The notes below the pieces were generated by a model that ran no database searches, was not told the DNA's origin, and worked only from the letters and a program-made list of their open reading frames with translations. This document shows, in pieces, positions 6,630 to 13,386 of a stretch of 22,170 bases of DNA. A program made the position numbers and the translations under genes. The stretch is from IMG/VR virus record IMGVR_UViG_3300050821_003438, positions 1-22,170 of that record; one strand, written 5' to 3'. The DNA is from a virus. The number at the start of each line of letters is the position of its first letter. The stretch's first letter is position 1.

Positions 6630-7772
6630 ATGGCACGCGAAGCACAAGCATTGACGGTTGCGCCGCGCTACCAGAAGCCACCCGGCTTCAGCGGAACAGA
6701 CATCGCATGGCGTGCCCTCTGCGAATGCTATCCAAACGCCGAGACGCCCGAGGTCGTCATGGCTGTGATGGAATACTGCGCGGTGCGCCGGCTCGATCCT
6801 TACAAGCGGCCAGTCCATGTCGTGCCGATGTGGAACAGCCGACTTCGCCGCAAGGTGCAGGTTGTCATGCAAGGCATCAACGAGGTTGAGATAACCGCCG
6901 CACGCACACAGAAGTGGGCCGGCATGGACCTGCCAGTGTGGGGGCCTGACATCGAGCACACTTTCCGAGGCAGCTTCGAGAACGATGACGGCAGCGTGCG
7001 TGAAACCAGCATCACCATGCGCTTTCCGGCTTGGTGTGCTGTCACGGTCTACAGGATCGTTGCCGGCGAGCGCCGTGCATTCACCGAACAGTTGCATTGG
7101 ATGGAATGCTACGGGCGCGCCGGCTTCCGCAGCGAATTGCCGAACGAACGATGGACCAAGGCCCCGCGCCAGATGCTGCATAAGTGCGTCAAGTCTGCCG
7201 TTCTGCGTGCTGCCTTCCCCGAGGAAGGTCTGGACTACACCGCCGAGGAAATGGAAGGCCGAGAGACTGAGGCCGGCGGCGTCATCATCGACGGCAAGGC
7301 TGAACAGCCGGCAGACCAGACGGCGCAGGACAGGCTGGCCGATCAGGCATACGGCAGGACCGAGCAGGACGAGGCTCCAGCCGGTCCTGATCCTCTCCAG
7401 GAACAGAACGGCACCAAGTGGCTCGCGAACCTCCAGGACCTGCTGAAGCGGGCAGAGAGTGCCGCAGCCGTTGCCGACATTGGCGGACATCCAGCCGTGC
7501 GCCGCGTACTGCGGGAAGCGCCGACGACGTACCGCGCCCTGGTCAATGATGCCTTGCGAGACGCCCACCAGCGGCTGGCAGTCCAGGAAGATGACGACGG
7601 GCTGTCCGACCTGCTGGCCGAGGTTGAGGCGATGGACCTGTACAGCCTGACGAACCTTCACACCAATGCGCAATGGGTGGCCAGGATACGCAAGCTGATC
7701 CCGCCAGACGCAGACCGGCTGGACGAAGCAATCGAGGCACGCAAAGCAGCATTGAGGGGGAACGGTCAATGA
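6630..7772 (+). CDS. RecT/Bet-family single-strand annealing recombinase
   Basis: 380 aa. Residues about 20-215 match the Bet (RecT) family: VMAVMEYCAVRRLDPYKRP, the conserved IHVVPMWN-like strand (here VHVVPMWNSRLRRKVQVV), QGINEVEITAARTQKWAG, and the helix KAPRQMLHKCVKSAVLRAAFPEE. The family anneals complementary single strands during phage recombination. The C-terminal 165 residues are an acidic, partly disordered extension longer than lambda Bet (261 aa). I see no partner RecE/Exo exonuclease in this operon; the VRR-NUC protein across the control region is the only nuclease near it. Confidence 0.85.
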   Translation: MAREAQALTVAPRYQKPPGFSGTDIAWRALCECYPNAETPEVVMAVMEYCAVRRLDPYKRPVHVVPMWNSRLRRKVQVVMQGINEVEITAARTQKWAGMDLPVWGPDIEHTFRGSFENDDGSVRETSITMRFPAWCAVTVYRIVAGERRAFTEQLHWMECYGRAGFRSELPNERWTKAPRQMLHKCVKSAVLRAAFPEEGLDYTAEEMEGRETEAGGVIIDGKAEQPADQTAQDRLADQAYGRTEQDEAPAGPDPLQEQNGTKWLANLQDLLKRAESAAAVADIGGHPAVRRVLREAPTTYRALVNDALRDAHQRLAVQEDDDGLSDLLAEVEAMDLYSLTNLHTNAQWVARIRKLIPPDADRLDEAIEARKAALRGNGQ

Positions 7773-8047
7773 AGCCTAACGACAACGAGATGGCGGTACT
7801 GGGAAGGGGCATTCGTGACCTTGCCAGTCTCGCGCCACCGGCACGCCGGCGTGTCCTGGCATATTGGTGCGCGCGTGTTGATTCACTGCCAGTCATAGCC
7901 GCTGTGGGAGGGGGAACGGAAGACGACGAACAGGATTTGCCGATGATGCCATTGTTGCAAGGAGCCAAGACAGATGGCGCGACCGAAAATAACCGGGGCA
8001 GCGATACTACAGCGGGCGGTGCCGCCGCCGCAGGTCCTGCTGTCTAA
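7769..8047 (+). CDS. hypothetical protein
   Basis: 92 aa. The ATG overlaps the RecT stop (ATGA). The first half looks folded (VLGRGIRDLASLAPPARRRVLAYW); the rest is acidic and then Ala/Gly-rich. Its last 74 bp overlap the AlpA-like gene in another frame, which is a long overlap, so the C-terminus may not be under selection for this frame. Confidence 0.55.
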   Translation: MKPNDNEMAVLGRGIRDLASLAPPARRRVLAYWCARVDSLPVIAAVGGGTEDDEQDLPMMPLLQGAKTDGATENNRGSDTTAGGAAAAGPAV

Positions 8048-8240
8048 CTCGGTTGACGAAGACGACCGGCTGCTGGATGTCAAAACGCTGGTCGCGATGC
8101 TGAGTTGTTCCGAGTCATTGATTTACCGGATGATCCGCGATGGTGAATTTCCGGCGCCCATCAGGCTTGGCAAGCTGACGCGGTGGCGGCTGCGGGACTA
8201 CCGCAAGTGGATGGCTCGTTCCATCAAAAAGGGGATGTGA
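7974..8240 (+). CDS. AlpA/excisionase-like winged-helix regulator
   Basis: 88 aa with an AAGGAG Shine-Dalgarno. Residues about 32-82 match the AlpA/MerR-like excisionase family: LLDVKTLVAMLSCSESLIYRMIRDG, then FPAPIRLGKLTRWR and DYRKWMA. Proteins of this family bind DNA to assist excision or to activate integrase expression. Here it lies 8 kb from the integrase in the early operon, so a regulatory or Xis-like role is inferred. Confidence 0.8.
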   Translation: MARPKITGAAILQRAVPPPQVLLSNSVDEDDRLLDVKTLVAMLSCSESLIYRMIRDGEFPAPIRLGKLTRWRLRDYRKWMARSIKKGM

Positions 8241-8241
8241 C

Positions 8242-8484
8242 ATGGGCGACGACCTGTTGCCGGTTGATCTGCAAGACATGATCATCGAGGCAAAGCAGGA
8301 AGCGCGCATGAAGCGGGACGTATACGGTCGAATGTGTAAGCAAGGCACGATGAACCGGCGGCGCGCTGACCGAAAAATCGACGTGCAGGATGCAATCGTC
8401 AAATTGCTGGAGGGGATCAGAGATGGCAGACCGCTGGACGAACTCATTGCGCAGCGACGGGCTGAAGGTCATGCGGACCTGTGA
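8242..8484 (+). CDS. small charged hypothetical protein
   Basis: 80 aa, starting 1 bp after the AlpA-like stop. Highly charged and helical (MIIEAKQEARMKRDVYGRM, then DVQDAIVKLLEGIRDG). No family recognised. The 62-bp overlap with the next gene is in a different frame. Confidence 0.55.
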   Translation: MGDDLLPVDLQDMIIEAKQEARMKRDVYGRMCKQGTMNRRRADRKIDVQDAIVKLLEGIRDGRPLDELIAQRRAEGHADL

Positions 8485-8623
8485 GAATACGTGGCTGATC
8501 ATGCCGCGCAGTGAAGGCTTGCCAGTGGCCGAATGCCCCTGCTGCTTTAAGCCATTCGCCACGCAGAAGGCAGCGATACACGCTGCTGACATCCTGTTCC
8601 CTGAACTCGGTGAACCGGCATGA
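8423..8623 (+). CDS. small cysteine-motif hypothetical protein
   Basis: 66 aa from the ATG at 8423, preceded by GAGGGG. It contains CPCC in AECPCCFKPFATQKAAIHAAD, which with the nearby His could be half of a zinc site. The stop overlaps the next start (ATGA). Function unknown. Confidence 0.55.
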   Translation: MADRWTNSLRSDGLKVMRTCENTWLIMPRSEGLPVAECPCCFKPFATQKAAIHAADILFPELGEPA

Positions 8624-8955
8624 CCAATATCAGCGACGGCGCGCAAAGCGGCACGGCTGGACTCAATGCATTGTTCGATGCCTTCAGGCAGCAGGACAGG
8701 ACCGAAGACCTGCTGATCACTGCAACGGCAGGCGATACGCCAGACCTGAAGCATGAGGTCCTGATGATCCGCATCGGGGATGCCAAGTTCCTGACCAGCG
8801 AGAAGCAGGCAATCAGTCTTGCACGCGCGATCATGCTGCAAGCTCCCCGGATGGGTTCCGTCCAGGATGCAATGATCCTTGGCGAGTTCGCCGGAGCATT
8901 GGTGTCAGCCGTTGACGCCATCCGGGCAGCCAAGCGTCAGACCAAGGTGCATTGA
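8620..8955 (+). CDS. hypothetical protein
   Basis: 111 aa. A disordered first 15 residues, then alternating strands and helices (EDLLITATAGDTPDLKHEVLMIRIGD, here given as a span) and a C-terminal helix pair ending AIRAAKRQTKVH. Coupled to the previous gene by ATGA and to the following one by TGATG. Not recognised. Confidence 0.6.
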   Translation: MTNISDGAQSGTAGLNALFDAFRQQDRTEDLLITATAGDTPDLKHEVLMIRIGDAKFLTSEKQAISLARAIMLQAPRMGSVQDAMILGEFAGALVSAVDAIRAAKRQTKVH

Positions 8956-9278
8956 TGATCCCTCGCTGTCGATGCGGACGGAAGGCAATCGCCGTCTCGC
9001 CCGGTAGCGAGGCGATCTATGCCCCTGGTCATATCCTGGTCACACGCGCCAAGCCTGCCAAGGCATGGTGCAAGCTGCACTGGCTTCCGCCGCCCCGCAC
9101 CTCAGCACCGCGCTACGCATCTCGTCTCACCGCGCCGCAACGCCTCGCAACGCCCTGCATCACCTCACAACGCCCCGCTGCGCTGCACGACACCACGCAT
9201 CGCTGCGCCACGCTTCGCTCCGCCCCGCAACTCGGCTCGACTCCCCGCAACGCAACGCCTGAAAGGAAAGTAAGATGA
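8955..9278 (+). CDS. zinc-ribbon-like small protein fused to pentamer array 1
   Basis: 107 aa. The first ~45 residues look like a real small protein with CRCGRKA near the start and WCKLHW at about 38-43, a possible zinc site. From codon 46 the frame enters pentamer array 1 and reads it as a basic five-residue quasi-repeat (for example SRLTA, PQRLA, TPRNA), because three 5-nt units equal five codons. The stop TGA overlaps the start of the next gene by 4 bp (ATGA). So the array is translated if this gene is expressed, and the ribosome ends exactly at the next start. No known family for either part. Confidence 0.55.
   Translation: MIPRCRCGRKAIAVSPGSEAIYAPGHILVTRAKPAKAWCKLHWLPPPRTSAPRYASRLTAPQRLATPCITSQRPAALHDTTHRCATLRSAPQLGSTPRNATPERKVR
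9091..9260 (+). repeat. pentamer array 1 (CNCNN, 34 units)
   Basis: 34 consecutive 5-nt units with no insertion or deletion: the triplet starts at every position 9091 + 5n. By hand count 22 triplets are CGC, 6 CTC, 5 CAC and 1 TGC. The two spacer bases are nearly free (cc, ac, ta, at, gc, aa, ct, tg and others). The array ends 15 nt before the start of the 195-aa gene, just ahead of its Shine-Dalgarno AAAGGAAAG. Confidence 0.9.
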
Positions 9279-9862
9279 AACTGTGCAAGGTCCACATCGA
9301 AGGCATCCCTGGCTCGCCATACTCACAGTCGGCGCAGCACGAGGAACCAAAGCTGGAACGTGAGTCGCATGACGACTACGACGAGCGCACTTGGCGCAGT
9401 AAATGCACAACCAATGACAAGGGACAGGTCTGCATTCCGGCCATGGCATTGAAGCAGGCTATCGATCTTGCAGCGCAGAAGCTGGGCGAGAAGATCGCAG
9501 GCAGGCGCGGTGCAACCTACAAGACGTTTTTCACCAGCGGCGTTATCTGCAATGGCGATGTGCCGATTGCCAATGGCAAGCCATTGACGCCCAAGGATGC
9601 TGCGATGGTGAAGATCAATGCCAACAGCGACGGCGTGCGCGGATCAGGTAAGCGGGTAAAGCGCCGCTTTCCGGTCTTCGACAAGTGGCATGGCATTGCC
9701 GAGTTCACCATTGTCGATGACATCGTGACGACAGAAGTGTTCGAGCACCACCTGAAGTCTGCCGGCATGATCTGCGGCATCGGACGGTATCGACCTGCAA
9801 ACGGCGGCAGCAATGGTCGCTTCCGCGTCACCAAGGTCGAATGGCAGGACATGAGCATGTAA
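9275..9862 (+). CDS. conserved phage protein of unknown function
   Basis: 195 aa with a clear AAGGAAAG Shine-Dalgarno. The N-terminal VHIEGIPGSPYSQS, a central DYDERTWRSKC, a GVRGSGKRVKRRFPVF box (about residues 122-137) and the C-terminal GIGRYRPANGGSNGRF (about 169-184) form a pattern I associate with a family recurring in tailed phages near recombination genes, but no function is known to me. The Gly/Arg-rich C-terminal loop suggests nucleic-acid binding, which is inference. It sits between pentamer arrays 1 and 2; its own codons show no period-5 pattern. Confidence 0.75.
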   Translation: MKLCKVHIEGIPGSPYSQSAQHEEPKLERESHDDYDERTWRSKCTTNDKGQVCIPAMALKQAIDLAAQKLGEKIAGRRGATYKTFFTSGVICNGDVPIANGKPLTPKDAAMVKINANSDGVRGSGKRVKRRFPVFDKWHGIAEFTIVDDIVTTEVFEHHLKSAGMICGIGRYRPANGGSNGRFRVTKVEWQDMSM

Positions 9863-9873
9863 AAGGTTTCCGC

Positions 9874-10013
9874 CGCCGCGCCGCGCTCTGCAACGCTCCA
9901 CTCCGCATCGCGTCTCGCCGCGTCGCCGCGCTTCGCATCGCTTCGCTCCGAGTCTTGGCGCACCGCGCCGCATCGCCCCGCTCCGCATCGCCGTGCCTCG
10001 CATCGCAACGCAA
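9874..10013 (+). repeat. pentamer array 2 (CNCNN, 28 units)
   Basis: 28 uninterrupted units at 9874 + 5n: 22 CGC, and single or double variants TGC (2), CAC, CTC, CGA and CTT. It begins 11 bp after the previous stop and ends 22 bp before the next start, with GAAGGAACG Shine-Dalgarno between. An ORF in the +1 frame (from an ATG at 9841 inside the previous gene to the TGA at 10036-10038) crosses the whole array and stops on the next start codon (ATGA). Confidence 0.9.
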
Positions 10014-10034
10014 TGGTTTCAGAAGGAACGAACT

Positions 10035-10544
10035 ATGAAGGCTTATGAACGGTCGGAAGTGACCAGCAGTCTTGTCCGGTATCTGTCGCAGCATGATAAG
10101 GGGACGCGCATCCCCTATGATGAACTGACCAAGGTGGCCGGCATCAGCGTGACATCACGCACGACCTATTTGACATCGGCCCGCAAGATACTGGAGCGTG
10201 ACCACGCCCAGGTGTGGATATGCATCATGCCGAAGGTCTGTATATACCGGCTGAATGATCCCGAGATTGCAGACCGGCAACGCAATTGGTTCCTATACGG
10301 TGCAAGGAATAAGCTGGTGGCAGGATCACGACAGGCCGATGTCGTTGAACTGGACAACCTGGACCTGACGCAACAGGCACGCTTCGCAACTGACAGCATC
10401 ATCCGCGAGATTGCCGGCGAAGCCTTGGCACGCGCGACCAGACGGAAGGTCGAGAAGGTTGCGCGCGGCTCATCCAATGATCTGCCGTCATTCAATGCTG
10501 TCGAATGGATGATCAGCCTATCGCCACGAAGGGCTGCCAAATGA
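10035..10544 (+). CDS. winged-helix-like hypothetical protein
   Basis: 169 aa from the ATG at 10035 behind GAAGGAACG; an open extension into array 2 lacks a comparable start. The first 85 residues look like a winged helix (SLVRYLSQHDKGTRIPYDEL, then VTSRTTYLTSARKILERD as likely recognition helix, then a strand-rich wing with ICIMPKVCIYRL). The rest is helical and basic. A DNA-binding role is inferred. Confidence 0.65.
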   Translation: MKAYERSEVTSSLVRYLSQHDKGTRIPYDELTKVAGISVTSRTTYLTSARKILERDHAQVWICIMPKVCIYRLNDPEIADRQRNWFLYGARNKLVAGSRQADVVELDNLDLTQQARFATDSIIREIAGEALARATRRKVEKVARGSSNDLPSFNAVEWMISLSPRRAAK

Positions 10545-10780
10545 ACCACGACGCCGCGCCTCGCGACGCCACGCTGCACTTCGCGCCTCGTCGCAACGTT
10601 TCGCAGCGCAACGCTTCTCCCCGCTGCGCAACGCCCCGCCCCGCTACGCTACGTTCCTCGGCGCAGCACTTCTCTCCGCATCGCCCCGCGCCGCATCGCA
10701 ACTCCTCGCGCCGCGTCGCACCTCGTCGCAACGCTACGCCGCACCCCGCAACGCATCGCCTGGGAGGAAGCCATGACTGA
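10541..10780 (+). CDS. possible array-encoded peptide (array 3)
   Basis: 79 codons. The ATG overlaps the stop of the previous gene (ATGA), and the frame then runs through all of array 3 and stops at 10778-10780, 8 nt past the next start at 10773. The product would be a basic His/Arg/Pro/Ala-rich peptide with no fold. It may exist only as a consequence of the array being stop-free, so translation itself rather than the peptide may matter. Not a recognisable protein. Confidence 0.3.
   Translation: MNHDAAPRDATLHFAPRRNVSQRNASPRCATPRPATLRSSAQHFSPHRPAPHRNSSRRVAPRRNATPHPATHRLGGSHD
10547..10761 (+). repeat. pentamer array 3 (CNCNN, 43 units)
   Basis: The longest array: 43 uninterrupted units at 10547 + 5n, with 31 CGC, 6 CTC, 4 CAC and 2 CGT by hand count. 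It fills the gap between the 169-aa and 91-aa genes and ends 12 nt before the next ATG, immediately ahead of GGGAGGA. Confidence 0.9.
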
Positions 10781-11048
10781 TCGTGTATCAGGTGGCGTCG
10801 GTTCCAACATCAAGCAGCCATCCGATACGCCGCAGGCAGACCGGGTGGAACAGGACGAATTCGCCCTTCTGGCCAATGAATACCGCTCGCGAGCCGCCCG
10901 GTTTCGCGAAAGCGCCGATGCCTTCCGGCTGACTGGCCGGCCATCCCTTGCCATCAGATACGAGACACGCGCCTGGGTCGCTGCGCAGGCTGGACTCTTC
11001 TGTGAACAGAAGCTGGAGGAAATACGACGTGAGCGTGAAGCAGGTTGA
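10773..11048 (+). CDS. helical hypothetical protein
   Basis: 91 aa with a strong GGGAGGA Shine-Dalgarno directly after array 3. A disordered first 25 residues is followed by an Arg/Ala-rich helical hairpin (LLANEYRSRAARFRESADAF and RYETRAWVAAQAGLFCEQKL). Probably an oligomerising coiled-coil protein. No family recognised. Confidence 0.65.
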   Translation: MTDRVSGGVGSNIKQPSDTPQADRVEQDEFALLANEYRSRAARFRESADAFRLTGRPSLAIRYETRAWVAAQAGLFCEQKLEEIRREREAG

Positions 11049-11166
11049 ATTCGCCCTGGCGCATCCGGTCTTCGATCCACAACGTCAGATCGTGGCCGGT
11101 CATTACTGGTGGATCGGTAGTTCCAGTATCAGCGCATGCCTAAGTTGTAACATCGGAATGGAATGA
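11029..11166 (+). CDS. small hypothetical protein
   Basis: 45 aa from the GTG at 11029 with GGAGGA 8 nt upstream; it overlaps the end of the preceding gene by 20 bp. Contains GHYWWIGSSSISACLSC. Function unknown. Confidence 0.45.
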   Translation: MSVKQVEFALAHPVFDPQRQIVAGHYWWIGSSSISACLSCNIGME

Positions 11167-11276
11167 ACGCGCTACGCTGGTGGACGCCCGCTATGGCAAC
11201 TGTCGCTAAGTCATCAGCGGCGCGGCAAGCCGGCCCCAGTGCTCAGTTGGAGCCTGAAGATGCATCGCGAGATTGA
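11163..11276 (+). CDS. very small hypothetical protein
   Basis: 37 aa, coupled by an ATGA overlap to the previous stop and overlapping the next gene start by 17 bp. MNALRWWTPAM start, then Ala/Ser-rich. Support comes only from the overlap geometry. Confidence 0.35.
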   Translation: MNALRWWTPAMATVAKSSAARQAGPSAQLEPEDASRD

Positions 11277-11460
11277 AGCTGCACGAGATCGGATATTCGC
11301 CCGCTGCGGGACGGATGAACCGCTTTACGAGTCAGGTCCTGATGAATGGCCGCTGGGCCATATGCCGGTCACGCGGCAATGGCGCAAGCCGTTGACCATC
11401 ACTGAAGTGGCGCGCATGGCCCCTACGGTTGAAGTACGCGCACGACAGGGCAGACCGTGA
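11260..11460 (+). CDS. small hypothetical protein
   Basis: 66 aa from the ATG at 11260 with TTGGAG upstream. It starts with a helix (REIEAARDRIFARCG) and contains YESGPDEWPLGH. The last codons lead straight into pentamer array 4, and a GTG overlapping its stop opens the frame that crosses the array. Not recognised. Confidence 0.55.
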   Translation: MHREIEAARDRIFARCGTDEPLYESGPDEWPLGHMPVTRQWRKPLTITEVARMAPTVEVRARQGRP

Positions 11461-11473
11461 AAGGTCTGCCCAT

Positions 11474-11588
11474 ACGTTGCGTTGCGTCGAGGGGCGTGGC
11501 GCTGAGACGCGTTGCGAAGCGATGCGGGGCGCTGCGGAGAGTGGCGGCGCGTCGCGGGGCGCGGCGATGCGTGGCAGGGCGCGGCGTT
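11474..11588 (-). repeat. pentamer array 4 (inverted: GNGNN on plus strand, 23 units)
   Basis: 23 uninterrupted units at 11474 + 5n on the plus strand, 18 GCG, 3 GAG, 1 ACG and 1 GCA. This is the same element as arrays 1-3 on the opposite strand: GCG and GAG are the complements of CGC and CTC. It ends 55 bp before the start of the 86-aa gene. Confidence 0.85.
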
Positions 11589-11597
11589 GGTAGCGGC

Positions 11598-11618
11598 ATG
11601 ATGCAACCACTGCATCAT
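11598..11618. promoter_or_regulatory. palindrome A (GATGCA-N5-TGCATC)
   Basis: 8-bp arms ATGATGCA and TGCATCAT around ACCAC. The core GATGCA-N5-TGCATC recurs at 13389-13405 and 14654-14670 with the same 5-bp gap. It lies 25 bp before the start of the 86-aa gene, next to GGGAGG. It could be a protein operator or an mRNA hairpin. Confidence 0.6.
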
Positions 11619-11643
11619 CCATCAGTCAAGGGAGGGTTAATCA

Positions 11644-11904
11644 ATGGCGACGGCGCAATACTGGATGGCAGAAGCAACCGGCGTGCTGCGTCCTGTCTTG
11701 GCTGCCTATTTCAACAACGAAGACCTGTCGGTGTATCAGATCGCAGTCATGCGGGCTTACCTGTCGCAATGGATCATGGACCCCAGGTGGGCAGATACCG
11801 CGAACCTTGGCTTGTTGCGGTCCACCGTGCCCTACCTGAAGACACGCCAGGATTTGGACCGCTGGATCGATACGGCATTGGAAGACGGCATCGAGCCGCT
11901 TTGA
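11644..11904 (+). CDS. hypothetical protein
   Basis: 86 aa with GGGAGG upstream. All-helical with YWMAEATGVLRPVLAAYF and MRAYLSQWIMDPRWAD. Array 4 and palindrome A form its leader. The 112-bp gap after it holds a GCCACG-N10-CGTGGC hairpin at 11978-11999. No family recognised. Confidence 0.6.
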   Translation: MATAQYWMAEATGVLRPVLAAYFNNEDLSVYQIAVMRAYLSQWIMDPRWADTANLGLLRSTVPYLKTRQDLDRWIDTALEDGIEPL

Positions 11905-12016
11905 CCTGGGGTTAAATTCCCATTCCCTTATGAGAACCATCTGTGGCATATGACCGGGCCGGCTTGCCGGTCCCGTTGCCACGGCGGGCCCCTCGTGGCG
12001 TTTCCAGGAGTCCACG

Positions 12017-12400
12017 ATGATCAAGTCCGCTCTATTCACGAGTGCCGCTCTGGCCGTGTCCATCCTTGCTGCGCCTGCGGTCACGCTGGCAGCCAGTGTA
12101 GACGGCACTTCCTCGAATGAGACAAGCACCACAACGGCTTCTGAAAGCAGCAATTCGGGGAGCTTCGGCACCGGCACTGACAAGGCCGGCGCAACGGTGA
12201 CGGCAACCAACATGGCGTTCGACCACAGCTTGGCGAACATCGTGGGGGCCAAGGATACGACCGACACGAACGGCGGCGACCAAGGCACCATCACTGGCAG
12301 CAGCTTCAGCATGGGGACCGGCTTCAACTTCGGCTCTTCCAAGCAGACCGGCACCAGCACTGGCAGCGATACCGGCCACGCCTTCACCTTCCACAAGTAA
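12017..12400 (+). CDS. secreted Ser/Thr/Gly-rich protein
   Basis: 127 aa with AGGA before the ATG. A signal peptide is clear: MIK, a hydrophobic ALFTSAALAVSILAAPAV stretch, and an Ala cleavage site near residue 26 (LAAS). The mature part is almost only Ser, Thr, Gly, Asn and Asp, with no cysteine, suggesting a flexible exported or surface protein. Possible roles include superinfection exclusion or host-surface change, both speculative. The next gene has a similar design. Confidence 0.65.
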   Translation: MIKSALFTSAALAVSILAAPAVTLAASVDGTSSNETSTTTASESSNSGSFGTGTDKAGATVTATNMAFDHSLANIVGAKDTTDTNGGDQGTITGSSFSMGTGFNFGSSKQTGTSTGSDTGHAFTFHK

Positions 12401-12414
12401 CGCTTCGCAATACT

Positions 12415-12441
12415 AGGCGGGGGGCGAATAGCCTCCCGCCT
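12415..12441 (+). terminator. hairpin between the two secreted-protein genes
   Basis: AGGCGGG (12415-12421) and CCCGCCT (12435-12441) pair perfectly, with two further G-C pairs inside. The following GTTCCTT is only weakly T-rich, so this may be a partial terminator or an mRNA processing hairpin that separates expression of the two genes. Confidence 0.45.
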
Positions 12442-12461
12442 GTTCCTTGGGGGTATCATCC

Positions 12462-13358
12462 ATGCGTCATGTCATCCTGGCCGGTCTGATCCTGCTGGCA
12501 GCGCCGGCCATGGCGCAGACCGTCAACGACACGTCAGGCAGCAACAGCGGCAGCACGTCGACGGCTGGCAGCCAGTCGACCAACACCAACCACCTGACCA
12601 ATGTGGGCAATCAGTCTGCAACCGGGGCCATTGCCGGAACGCAGGTCAACGCGCCGATCAGCTCCAGGTCTGGGTCGCGGTCTGGATCGGCCTCGACGTC
12701 AGGTTCCACCTCGAGCGCGCAGTCAGGCACCTCGACGGTCAGCGTCGGCCCGCAGCGGACCAGCAGCAGCGTCAAGGTGGTGAACGTCACCGGATACGGC
12801 AGCGGGACCAATGGCACGAATGGCACGAATGCGACTGATCCGGCTGGAGCCAATGGCACGAACGGGGCGAATTCGGCTGATCCACCGGCACTTGGTTCAG
12901 CAGGCAATCCGCTCACCGAGAACATCGGCGGGACCACGACCTTGCGGAACACGCCGGAAATCATCGCGCCCAACATCAGCGGCGGCAATCCTTGCCTCGT
13001 CGGGATCAGCGGCGGTGGTGCCGGTCCAGGCATCGGCATCACCTTGGGCATCGGCTACTCGGACAAAGGATGCGAGCGCCGGAATAGTGCAGCGTTGCTG
13101 TCCAATATTGGCCAGCGTGACGTGGCAATCGAACTGATGTGTGACGACCAAGCCGTGCGCGAAGCCATGGCACGCAGCGGACATCCATGCGCGGCTGATC
13201 GTGCCGTCGCCGCGCCGGTTGCTGCGGTTGATCCTGCTGTCGTGCGCAGGCAGCAGGACGCCGCCACGCCGGTCCAGGTTGCTACCAAGCCTGCCAGACC
13301 TGATTGGTGTCAGACGGCCTCTGCCGCAGAGCTACGCACGCATCCGGCTTGCGATTGA
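12462..13358 (+). CDS. secreted low-complexity protein with Cys-containing C-terminal domain
   Basis: 298 aa from the ATG at 12462, behind a GGGGG stretch. Signal peptide MRHVILAGLILLAAPAMA is followed by a Ser/Thr/Gly/Asn-rich region with Ser-Arg and Gly-Thr-Asn repeats (residues about 20-145). The folded C-terminal part has NPCLVGISGGGAGPGIGITLG, a DKGCERR motif, SNIGQRDVAIELMC and SGHPC: a set of cysteines likely in disulphides. I have seen similar C-terminal segments in phage-encoded exported proteins, but no function is established. Together with the preceding gene it forms a secreted pair in the middle of the early operon. Confidence 0.7.
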   Translation: MRHVILAGLILLAAPAMAQTVNDTSGSNSGSTSTAGSQSTNTNHLTNVGNQSATGAIAGTQVNAPISSRSGSRSGSASTSGSTSSAQSGTSTVSVGPQRTSSSVKVVNVTGYGSGTNGTNGTNATDPAGANGTNGANSADPPALGSAGNPLTENIGGTTTLRNTPEIIAPNISGGNPCLVGISGGGAGPGIGITLGIGYSDKGCERRNSAALLSNIGQRDVAIELMCDDQAVREAMARSGHPCAADRAVAAPVAAVDPAVVRRQQDAATPVQVATKPARPDWCQTASAAELRTHPACD

Positions 13359-13386
13359 CGACACACGGATCAGCCGGCCAGGATAC

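Noticed and set aside
6399-7769. 456-aa open frame on the minus strand
   Set aside because: Antisense to the RecT gene, whose conserved motifs are unambiguous; the antisense product has no recognisable domain and arises from GC-rich codon use.
9091-10761. Coding low-complexity genes on the opposite strand of the arrays
   Set aside because: Minus-strand frames across the arrays are Arg/Gly/Ala-rich by-products of the GCG period and lack linked starts.
9091-11588. CRISPR array interpretation of the repeats
   Set aside because: No conserved repeats of 21-40 nt, no unique spacers and no cas genes; the period is 5 nt.
11641-12459. 272-aa minus-strand frame
   Set aside because: Antisense to a 86-aa gene and a secreted protein with a clear signal peptide and Shine-Dalgarno; composition is low-complexity Pro/Val.
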